Source: Brachypterus glaber
Lineage: Eukaryota; Arthropoda; Insecta; Coleoptera; Kateretidae
Direction of reading: 5' to 3'
Length of the DNA stretch: 64,000 bases
Assembly: GCA_958510825.1 (NCBI GenBank)
Contig: OY294045.1
Coordinates: forward strand, 96,842,988-96,906,987
The notes below the pieces were generated by a model. The model did not search any database and was not told the DNA's origin. It worked only from the letters and a program-made list of their open reading frames with translations. A program made the translations under genes and the position numbers. Shown piece after piece: positions 34,401 through 46,400 of this stretch (the stretch's first letter is position 1; each line of letters opens with the position of its first letter).

Positions 34401-37400
34401 GATGTCGAATCCTAAATGTTGTCCTGCCTTTAACAAAGGATCAAAGTTACTGCTGGGAGGCGTGGGATGTCTTCTCAACATGGCGCATTCGGGAAAGTCT
34501 TCCAGTATCTTTTCGGCGACGCTTATGTTGGCCAACAACATGAATTCTTCAACCATAGAGTTGGTTTCAAAGAGTTTTTTGACTTCGACGTCCAGTGGTT
34601 CCATAGTTTCGGAATCCATGTGTATTTTTACTTCTGGAGATGCAAGTACCAATGCCCTAAACAAAAACAGGAAAAAATAATTACATCGGCACTTAGTGCT
34701 ACTAAGAGTGCCGATGTATTGAAATCTTCGCCAAAAAGTCAAAATCTTTAACCACGTTTTTTTCAAATTTCGAAATCGGTATAAAAAATTTTTGCGTCCG
34801 TCTGTCTGAGTGTCTGGGTGAAACTCTCTAACTCCATTTCTACATGAGATATCGACTTGCGGTTTTTTCCATATTGTTTCTTATCGTATTCCGAAGAGCT
34901 GATTAGATTTTGGGGGTAAACAATTGGGAGTAAGGGGGTAAAAATAGGGTAAAACTCCTATTTTTAGCGTTTTTTGTTTATAATTAAGGCAATTATTATT
35001 ATATTTGGTTAATTTGGTACTTATATAAAAGATAATTTTAAATTGGTCAAAAAATTTTATAAACAACGTTTTCCTAAAACGCATTGTTTTCGAGATATTG
35101 ACGTTTAAAGCAGTAAAAGGTTTTTTTAGCATATCTCACATATTTATAACCCGATTTCAAAAAATTATATTTTAAATAAAAGCTCTTTTTAAGCCCTATA
35201 AAAAATGTTATATACAGTTTTTTGCTAAAATATAATGTTTTAAAGATTTAAAATCAAACAAAACACCTAGTTTGAAATTTGCAAACTAGATGGCTCTAGT
35301 GTACAATAGTGCCGATGTTTTGAAAGGGGCTTGCAACGTTTCATCTAGTTTGAATTAATATTTCTTAAAATTTACTTAAGTTTTTGCTTCGTTTACGAGT
35401 ACTTATCACAAATCACCCTAAAAAAAATATTTAAATTTTTAGATTTTAACTTGTTAGTAATTTGAATTTTTTTTTTGGTCATAATGAAATTTATATGAGT
35501 TCCTTTGGGTGCTAAAAACACCAAAAAGGTGGTGCAATGGGGTACCCGAAATATATATTTTTAACTTACTGAGTCAAACACATTACATTTGTTACATTTA
35601 GATGAGTCTATTTTCACAGTTTTACACAATTGTTCAGCAGGCCAAGGGACAAAAAAAGACTTTTAAAAGTTCATTTGACATAATATGTCAATACTAAAAA
35701 GTCTAAATAATTTTCATTTAATCAAAATGTCATTTCATAAATTCTCATTTAGATTTTAAGCTTTCACGGCCATTAAGATATAAAGAACTTTCACTTTCGG
35801 GTTTAGACCGTGTTAATGGATTTTCACTTTCCGACGTTTCGTCTCTTACTACTAGAGACATCTTCAGGGATTAATCTGAAACTAAGTTTCGAATCAACTT
35901 GTGTCACTATTTATGACGAGTTGTGGTTATTCACCCGTGACGAGGTTTTTCCTATCAAAGACTTCCATATTGCAGGTAAGTGGTAACCAGTGTCCCGATT
36001 GATATTGTTAGGATGCTTGATGATTTCTATCGATTCCCGTATCTTCCTTGGCATTTTTCTGTTTTCTGTTAATATTTGTTTTGTTTCAGACAAATTGATT
36101 TTATGACCTGTTTCATGTACATGTTCGGCTACTGCCGATAAGGAAATTTGTTTCCATAGGTGAAACTAAGAGAAAAATTTCTACAAGACTTCAAGAGCAT
36201 GAGCGCAATTTAAGAAAGAAACAAATTTCCTTATCGGCAGTAGCCGAACATGTACATGAAACAGGTCATAAAATCAATTTGTCTGAAACAAAACAAATAT
36301 TAACAGAAAACAGAAAAATGCCAAGGAAGATACGGGAATCGATAGAAATCATCAAGCATCCTAACAATATCAATCGGGACACTGGTTACCACTTACCTGC
36401 AATATGGAAGTCTTTGATAGGAAAAACCTCGTCACGGGTGAATAACCACAACTCGTCATAAATAGTGACACAAGTTGATTCGAAACTTAGTTTCAGATTA
36501 ATCCCTGAAGATGTCTCTAGTAGTAAGAGACGAAACGTCGGAAAGTGAAAATCCATTAACACGGTCTAAACCCGAAAGTGAAAGTTCTTTATAATTCTCA
36601 TTTATTTAAAAAATTAAGTATAACATATCGCCTTGTAAATTCCGAAACATCGTATCAAAAATCACCACTTGACAGGTATAACAAATTATCTTTTTTTAAA
36701 CAATTAATAAGGTATTTATTTAGAACTTTATTAATTACATATAAACAAGAATAATGTGATAATATGATGATGATGATGATTTGTATTTTGTATGTTTTCC
36801 TAAGTAAAAAAAATACTAAAATTGTGGTTTTATTTTTAATAGGCGAGTGTCCGTTTAAGGGCTAAGACAGCCGGGAGAAAATAATAAAAAAGTGGCCACC
36901 AGCTCTCCGACTATATTTTTATACACGGTGTATTTGAAATAGCATCGGAAATTTTAACAGATGATTCTACATCATAAAATATGACAAAAAGTTCCTATAA
37001 ACATATGTCTAAAAATGCGTCATAAGGGAGCTACGCCCCTTTGAAAGTGGCCAAAAAAAATCGGTTTTTATTTAATAACTCAGGAACCCTTTGAGATATA
37101 TCAACGAGGTTTTGCACGTCAACTAATCCTACTAAATTTTGGTTTTCAACATTTTAGTATTTAATTTTTCGTCCTCGAACCGTGAAATTTCACCTTCAAA
37201 TGATTTTTTCTCGAAAACGGAACAAGAGTACCTTTTTTTATGTATTTTGACCTAAGAATCATATTTCAAAAATAAAATTGCAAAAAAGTTAAACAGAAAA
37301 AAGTTTGGGACAAAAAACTGATAAGCCCCCCCCCCGTTTCGCACATCTTTGGTTGTAATAAGTACATGAAAATAACACACAAAAACGGGCCTTGGTAGGA

Positions 37401-40400
37401 TTACTTGACGTGCAAAACCTCGTTGATATATCTCATAGGGTTCCTGAGTTATTAAATAAAAACCGATTTTTTTAGCCACTTTCAAAGGGGCGTAGCTCCC
37501 TTATGACGTATTTTTAGACATATGTTTATAGGAACTTTTTGTCATATTTTATGATGTAGAATCATCTGTTAAAATTTCCGATGCTATTTCAAATACACCG
37601 TGTATAATATTGGCAAAACTCAGTAAATAAATATTTATAATTACCCTTTTTCTAAACGCCCCTTCTTCAGTATCTTCGCAATCATGTTTAGATTTCTTAA
37701 CGACTGCGCCACTGAATCTTTCTGTGACTTATCGTCGATGGTTATTTGCGCTTCTTCGTAGGTCATCGCTCTTTTTGATTTGATTATACTTTTATGGAAC
37801 CTTGTGTTTATTATATTGGCGTTTTTGTCCATTTCCCATATACAAGAAAACGCGAATCGTTCTTCTCCGCCCCTGAGCGAGCATAAGTTTGAACTTAATA
37901 GTTCAGGAACCTATAAAAAAGTGTTTTTTGAACTAACAGCTTCAAATTTAGCATGCACGCTACTTTCATAAATAATATTAAAACATATACCAGTTTAAAA
38001 GTCTTTTTCTATTTTGCGACTCTTATAAGCTTATAATCACACGCATTTTGCGTGTTCTTATAGGCCCATAAGAGGTCTGTACTTTTTGTTCTTTTGGGTT
38101 GGCAACAGACCTGGCCTATCACTTGACGTTTTCCGTGCAAATGTCAATGTCGCTTTAAAGTTGAATTTTTTACAAAATTTTGTGTTTAGGTTATTTTTAC
38201 CATGTTAAAATTGTGGCTTGGTAATTGCAGGAAAAAAGAGAAGAGATGACTATAAAATATATAAAAATATCATTTGTTCTTAGAATTTTAAGCATGGTGT
38301 AAAATGTAATGCCAATCCAAAACAACAATCCCTAAATCAGTCATCAATTTAAATGTAAGTTTTTTTTTAAATTTTAGAGCAAAATAGAAAAAATTGTATA
38401 AAGCATTCGTTTCATAACACGTTTTTAGCGCACTAGTACTTTAGAAAACTCGCCGCAAGCGGCTCGTTTTTTAAACTTGTAATCGTGCGCTAAAAACGTA
38501 TATTATGAAACTAGTACTTTAATATACTATTAAGTATGTCAAAGTATATTACGCACCGAGTACGCAAACTTAGTTTTTAGTGCTTTTTTTACTAGGCTGT
38601 GCCTCGCAAAAAAAGCACTCATGTGTGAAATGGTTTACGTCGAGGTTCGCATACTATTTTCCCTACGAACTAACACCTAAACATCGAAAAAACCTAAAAA
38701 ATATCTTAAAATTAGTGTGTAAATTTGAGGTTATATGCTTGACGTTTACTATTTTCTGACAACAGATATGTAAAATCAGCTGACTGTCACTTCCCAACCG
38801 TTGCCATAGGCAACGGGTGGGAAATAGGCACTAAATACTAACTAGGTCGTAGGAAAAAGCGTTTAAAACTTTATCTAGTTTTCCTACGACCTAGTTAGTA
38901 GATAGTGCTTATTTTCCACTCGTTGTCATAACAGCGGTCGGGAAGTGAAAATAATCTGATTTTACATATCTGCTGTCAGAGGATGAATAAACGTCGAACA
39001 CATAACCTCAAATTGACACAAATTTTTAGACAATTTTTGCGCTTTTTGGATGTTTCAGTGTTAGGTCATAGGAAAAAAGTATACGCACCTTGACGCACAC
39101 CATTTTCAGTGCACTTCGAGTGCAGGGTCATTCCGCGCCAACTGCTACCACAGCATAAAAAATTAAATATTATTATATATTTATTTGGATATTGGGTAAG
39201 GTTATAGTTTAAAATTCATCGAGAATTTACAAAACTGTTGTGGTGAAATCAAAGAACTTTTACCTCAAGAAGTAATTTCAGACCAATGTTTATGAAGGTG
39301 TCATCTTTTTGTTTGTTTGTTTGTTTGTTTATTTACTAATAGAAACGCGATACAGCTTTGTGGTGTAAAATATAGATGTCGCTAGTCGACTTTCAGGCTA
39401 CCTAGTAGCGATGTTGCGTAGTTTCCACCTTATCATGAATTCAAATCATTATACTTAAATTAAAAATGTAAAAAACTTTATTGTGTATACTATAATTATG
39501 TTTAATAATATAGTATATTTAAATCTATTAAAATTAAACTACTAGTTCATATAAAACTTATACAGAACTAATGTTTCTTAAAATTTACAATAAAATATCC
39601 AAAGTATGTTTCCAATCGGCAACACTGTACCCCTGTCAGTCATTTTACGACATTAGACTGTGAGTTTACACATTCTTTCTCTGTCTTTACGCCTATTAAG
39701 TGTAAATAATAGTCCCTCCCCACCAGCCCCTCACCGTAGTTGGTTCACGCTTCAAACAAAGCATACGGTAGATTTCATCATGTTCCTTCTTGAGCTAAAA
39801 GTGCTTTGGGTGAAATACTAAGTCCAAAAAAATACACAAAATTTAAAGTTGAGGTCCCCTAAACAACCCCTAACTGAACCACGATCAACTGCAATTTTTT
39901 GTATATTGCCTTACAGAAGAATAATTTAACGTATAGGTGATTTTCCCACATTGAGTCAAAATTTTTGTGAAAACCCTCAGGTAACATATTTTGGTAACAT
40001 ACAAATCTTTCACAAATTATCATATGCCACGACATATATTATACATACCATATCTATTCTGTTGTTAACTAAATATACCGTCGTAGCTCTGGATGCAGCT
40101 TCCAAATCTATCGCAGTTCCAGGTCGAATAAAGTGGGAAACGTCTGCAATGTGGACGCCAACCTCAAAGTTTCCATTTTCTAAAGGTCTACAGTGTAAGG
40201 TATCGTCAATATCGGTACAACCTGGAGGATCTACGGAACAGATATCTATGTGACGGAGATCTACCCGTTTTTTAAGGTCCTACAAAAGAAATATTTGTTT
40301 GATAAAAACATGTTAGAATAATAAGACACAGGCCCATAAAAAAACGCGAGTGGCTGACCGCGAGGAAATCTTTTGTACACGCCAGAGGATCTCAGGAGGA

Positions 40401-43400
40401 ACTATGAAAATCTCTGGAGGAACTCTGAAGAACTCTGGAGGAACTCCGAAGGAACTCTGGAGGAACTCCGAAGGAACTCAGAGGAACTCTTTTGTACAAA
40501 CTTCAGACGCGGTCAGAAACAATTATTACTTATTACCCATGCTGATTAACGTTTTTATTTTCAAACTAGATGAGCCGTTACAAACACCTTATCAAAACAT
40601 CCTACCTATGGGCGCCAATTTTTTTCAGGGGCCAGGGACAAAGCTTTTTTCCTGAAGGTAAATTTTGGGGAGCAAATTTTTGCTTTGAAGGGGCGCCAAG
40701 TTTGGCAGAAACCGTCAGGGACAAAGCTTGCTTTTTTTCTTGAAGGTTATTTTGGGGCGCTAATTTCTTATTTGAAGGGGCGCCAAGTTTGGTAGAAACC
40801 GTCAGGGACAAAGTTTTTTTCGCCAACTTCTTTTTTTTTGTAGGGGCGCCAAGTTATGGTTGAAACCGTCAGGGACATAGCTTTTTTTTGAGGGTGCCTT
40901 ATTGACAGTAGAGCTTGTATAGCCGTATTTCTACGGCTTATTTGCCAAAAATTACCCCTTCCAGAGAGGAACTCTTAAGGAACACAGGAGGAACTCGGAG
41001 GAACTCCCAAGGAATTCGGAAGAACTCCGAAGAACTCGGAGGAACTCCGAAGAACTCGAAGGAACTCCGAGGAACTCTTCAGATGCGGTCAGTCCCTCGA
41101 AAAAATGTCAGTTACTTTTATTAACCAGATTACATTTTTCTTACACATTTTTGTGTGCTAGAATTTGACAGTGAAAAATATTACTGACCCCTGAATGTTC
41201 TCAAAAAACTGCAAAAAAGATAAAAAAAGAAAAGATAAAAAAAACCTAATGCAAAAATATTTATTTACCCTTTGGGGACTAGTGGTCCCATATTGATACC
41301 ACCTTTTAATTATTTTTAATGAATGTTTTTGATTAGTGGTAACAAATGGATACACTGCCCAGTAAAAGAGCTTTCCCATTTTTCACCTCCGCCCGTAAAA
41401 TGGATTTTTTATTATCAGATTCACTTTCAGCAACCATAAAAACCTTAATATACCGATTTTCACGAAAACTACCCTTAGAATTTTTTTATAATCAGATTCA
41501 CTTTCAACAACCTCAAAAACCCCAATATAACAATTTTCACGAAAACTACCCCCCACTGCTCAGGGGATGGATTTAGAAAACTTTTATTATCAGATTCACT
41601 TTCAGCAACCTCAAAAACCCCAATACACCAGTTTTCACGAAAACTACCCCCACCCCTCAGGGTGTGAAATTAGAAAAAAAGTATTATCATATTCGTCGAC
41701 CCCAAAAACCCCTATATACCAATTTTGAAGAAGAAAATATTAATAATATTAAAAACTATTTACCCCCTCACCTCCTTGGGGGTGGAATTAGAAAAGTTTT
41801 TTTTATCAGATTCAATTTCAGCAACCTTGAAAACCCATATTATAACAATTTTCAAATTTTTCTAAAAAAATGTATTTTTCCCCATTTGCCACCCTTGCCG
41901 CACTCCAATGTTAACCAAAAACAAGGCCGAGCGAGAACTTTAGTAACATACCTCTATGCCAAATTTCAAGTCTCTAGCTTAAAGCGTTCTTAAGTTATCG
42001 TGCCCACAACATTTCCCGGACAGACTGATCGATCGACCGACCGATCGACTATTTTTTTTTGCTCGAAATTGATTTATATCGACATAAAAGGTCATAAACC
42101 GCAAAAATAAACAACAAAATTTTTGACCATTTTTGCACGAATACAAGGCTTTCCGAAATTTTAAAAATTTTCAAAATGGGAAAGCAATACCCAGTGAGTA
42201 ACATTATCTTGTAGACTCTGATGCTAACTATTAAATAAAATAGAGTTACAACCTTGACACATCAGAAAACAGTGAATAGTACCATTTGATCCTTTTTGAG
42301 AATCATCAGTTTCCTGTCCATTTGATTTTAACGACAGATAGATAAATTTCTTATATATATATTTTCGGTTATTAAGCGACAAACGTGCAGTATATAGTTT
42401 TTTATAGACTGTCAATTCTTAACTTATTTAACTTTACTTAACCGGCTAAAGGTTCATAAAATGGTTTAGGTCCGTGGCATTTTTAATGCACGTTACTATA
42501 CACCCTAAATTGTGGCGATTTGCCTTTTGGGAACAAGTGAACAGATAACAGTGACCACATCAATAGATGGAACCATACTTTTATATCTATCTAACGTTTT
42601 ATTTAAATATTAACAACATACATGATACACAGTGCTGATGATTCCCAAAAAGGATGAAATGGTACTATTCACTGTTTCCTGTACATTTGATTTTAACGAC
42701 AGATAGATAAATTTCTAAAAACTATTTAATTAAAATTGTATGGAAAAATGCAAATGGTAATATACTTGAAGAATATATTTTTTCTACGACTGCTTTAGAA
42801 TGTAAGCAAATACACACACTTTTCAAACACAGAATGAATCCATTCTAGCTCTAGATACGGTATGAATATTCCGTATCAAGTGTTAGAATGAGCACATGTA
42901 GTGTCATCTCTTGTTTATGAAAGTAAAGAAAATAATAATTATGATCTTACAATCCTATTTTGTACACGTACAAAATAAGAACAACCAACATCGATTCAGA
43001 CATATTTCAATATTGTAAACAACTGTTACGTGTCAGTCGCCATTCTTGGCGCTAGCTAATTGTCAGACAAGCCCCTTAAGCATGGATGACAGAGATCTTT
43101 CAGAATACCGCGTAATGTGAATTTTCACGATTCGATCACCGCAGTAATGAGAAGAATCTAGCACATGCGCACTGGTTTGCTTATTTTTGTTTTGACGGAT
43201 GTCCGTTTAGGCAGTTGTAGTTTTATGAAATAGTTTAATTTGAGTGGGGTTACGGTGCGCATCAGGTCCACAAAAATTAACTATATTTTTGAACTGATTT
43301 CTGGTTTTATTACTAAAACTTACTGTCTTGAATATAATTAGGTGCGGAAAATCCAGTTTTTTTGTTAGAATATATAGCAAAAGATTGTTAAAATACTCCC

Positions 43401-46400
43401 GAATTTCTGTTTGATTTTTTTTTAATGGGGGGGTTGGTTTACGTTAACAATGGTTTGGTTTGGTAGTTTTCTGGTTTGGTGTTTTTTTTTAAAGGGAGGC
43501 GTTGGTCTACGTTAAAAATGGTTTGGTTTGGTAGTTTGCTGGTTTGATGTTTTTTTTTTAATGGGAGGCGTTGGTTTACGTTAATAATGGTTTGGTTTGG
43601 TAGTTTGCTGTTTTGGTATTTTTTTTTTAATGGGAGGCATTTTTCAGATACGATATTTCAGAATTTAGAAGGCGATATATTTTAAGAATCAAATGTTTAT
43701 TAATGAATATTCCGCATTTTTTTTTACGAAAATACTATTAAAAGCGAGTACTTTTAGCCAATTAAAAAAAAACTGTTAGCTCGCAAAGAAAAAAGTAAAT
43801 ATTTTTGTAAAATTCTGCAAAAGAATGTTACATAACCTTAAAATAATTTTTGGCATACGTCAAAACAAAAATAAGAAAATCAGTGCGCATGCGCTGGATT
43901 CTTCTCATTACTGCGGTGAGTGAATCGTGAATTTTCGGTCGAGCGCATGGTTACCCACTGCGCACGGTTACCCTACTTTCCCCTATAACTAAAATTAGAA
44001 GAAAAAAAAACATTTAATCAGTACTTACATCATCTGTTATTATCCATGGTAGTTTCGGCAGACAGTTAAGAACATCTTCTGAGAACTGACTGTGGGGAAC
44101 ATCATGTTCCAATAACACCACCTCATTTTCTGTGCTCTGATCACCAATTTTACCTAAAGCTCTTACAAAATGTCCCTAAAATAATTTATATTCATAAGTT
44201 TGGCATTACTGTTGAAGTTTTTATGATTTTAATTAATTAAAAACGTAAGAATCTTACTTGTGGATATCTAGAATGACGCGGCCATGAATCGATTGTAACT
44301 ATAAATTTTTGATCCTTTAAATATTCTGCTTGCCTCGTTTCAAACCTTATTTTTGGTATGGATTTTTCAGCTGGGACAAATATTTGATAAACTCCTTCAG
44401 AACCGCCTTGTAATATACCTAGAAATCAAAGATCATATAAGAAACCCTGGTAGAAAAGTACATAAATCTAACTTAACATAACATTAGATTAGTGACATTT
44501 TTATGTTTAGTTTCAAACTTTATACAAAAACGTTATAAAATATATAAATCTAACATTGAAAACTAACGTTTGACAAAAACGTTATAAAATATATAAATCT
44601 AACCTTAAAAACTAACGTTTGACAAAAACGTTATAAAATACATAAATCTAACGTTAGTGTCCTAACTAAATTCTAACCTTATTCTAACTTTAAATGTTTT
44701 TTAAATTTCCATTATTAATACGTAAGCTATAGTAGAAAATACTCATTTCAGACAGCTATGTGCCTAGGATTGATAATTATTTATTATTTCTATAATAAGT
44801 TTAAAAAAATATCCACCAATAGTCAAAATTATAGTAAGTCTGGCAACGCTGTACTATAACTGAAAAAAATATTTTAAGATTCTGAATGTATAAATAAATA
44901 TTAACTAACTAAATATAAAGTTTTTCTGAGATAAAAACGTATTTATCGAAGTATAACAGGATATTACACGAAAAATATTTAGGGCCAACTAAAAGGATGG
45001 CTATTTTATAAATAAATGTAACGAAATTATGTTTAAAAATATTATGATTGTTAGAATATATTAAGATTTATTTATATGAATAAATTAATCTCCAGCTGCC
45101 ATTCTATGATAAAAATTTCCTAGTTGGCCACGCCCCCTCCGAAAGTTAGAAATTAAACGTACCGATAACGTATTTCTAACTTAAAAATCTAACGTTAGAT
45201 TTACGTTTGCAACTAACGTTAGATTCTAACGTTAAAAAGCGGGACATTTGCACATATGTTATAGCGTACTTTTATACAGTTTTCTAACGTTAGAAAAACG
45301 TTATTCTAACGTTAAATTTCTACTAGGGAAGTACTGTGATCGGTTTAATTTTTTTCTTTTCTTATATAGCCCTATTTTTTCATAACTCGTGGAGAAATGT
45401 CAATAAGTGATACATATTTGTCCGTCTCTCCGTCTATAGATACAAAAACTTTGGATCCTAGTGGTTATTTTTTTACCAGAACTTGTTTATATAAACGTCT
45501 CGGCGGGGGCTGTATAAGAGTAATATAAAAGGGGATTTGGGGAGTTAATGTATTAAAAAAAAAAATCTGAAAAATTGTATCTGGGTGTTTTATAAATATA
45601 GGGCGAAGTTGAGGTATTGATTTTCAATAATACAGGGTCAAATAAAAAATGGATAAAGTTTAACACAAATTTAATTTAATAACTAGATGAAACGTTGCAA
45701 GCACCCTGTCAAAACATCGGCACTATTGTACACTAGAGCTATCTAGTTTGCAAATTTCAAACTAGGTGTTTTGTTTGATTTTAAATTCTGTATCTTTAAA
45801 ACATTATATTCTAGCAAAAAACTGTATATAACATTCTTTATAGGGCTTAAAAAGAGCTTTTATTTAAAATATATTTTTTTGAAATCGGGTTATAAATATG
45901 TGAGATATGCTAAAAAAACCTTTTACTGCTTTAAACGCCAATATCTCGAAAGCAATGCGTTTTAGGAAAACGTTGTTTATAGCATTTTTTGACCAATTTA
46001 AGATTATCTTTTAAATAAGTGCTAAATTAACCAAATACAATAATAATTGCCTTAATTATAAACAAAAAACGCTAAAAAATAGAAGTTTTACCCTATTTTT
46101 ACCCCCTTACTCCCAATCGTTTACCCCCAAAATCTAATCAGCTCTTCGGAATACGATAAGAAACAATATGCAAAAAACCGCAAGTCGATATCTCATGTAG
46201 AAATGGAGTTAGAGAGTTTACACCCAGACAGACAGACGGACACAAAATTTTTTTTTACTGATTTCGACTCAGAATGGTCTAAAACGTCGAGAAATGTGAA
46301 AAAAAAACGTGGTCAAAGATTTTGACTTTTCGGCGAAGATTTCAATACATAGGCACTAGTAGCACTAAGTGCCGATGTAAAAAAATCGCACAGTAAATAT

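Larger units (their letters stand above)
35752..36592. mobile_element. Head-to-head pair of truncated Penelope-like elements
   Basis: An inverted repeat with arms 35779-36154 and 36218-36592, flanked by a perfect 12-bp duplication AATTCTCATTTA (35740-35751 and 36593-36604), so the pair inserted as one unit. Each arm holds the same 3' coding end and 3' UTR with a hammerhead-like motif. The arms are almost identical over about 375 bp, so the event is recent or the arms convert each other. It lies in Dis3 intron 10. Confidence 0.85.

Noticed and set aside
34082..34751. Several plus- and minus-strand open frames over 34.1-34.75 kb
   Set aside because: They are shadows of Dis3 exon 11 in other frames; none has domain-like content.
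35911..36461. Two identical 60-residue proteins as a possible duplicated host gene
   Set aside because: The motifs and the 12-bp duplication show that they are truncated Penelope-like ends.
40350..41124. Frames rich in Gly-Gly-Thr and Glu-Leu repeats at 40.35-41.12 kb
   Set aside because: Encoded by GGAGGAACTC short tandem repeats in element U; not protein-like.
44510..44660. Regular ~57-bp repeats that might look like a CRISPR-type array
   Set aside because: There are no unique spacers: whole units are tandem copies inside an inverted-repeat element, in an animal genome.
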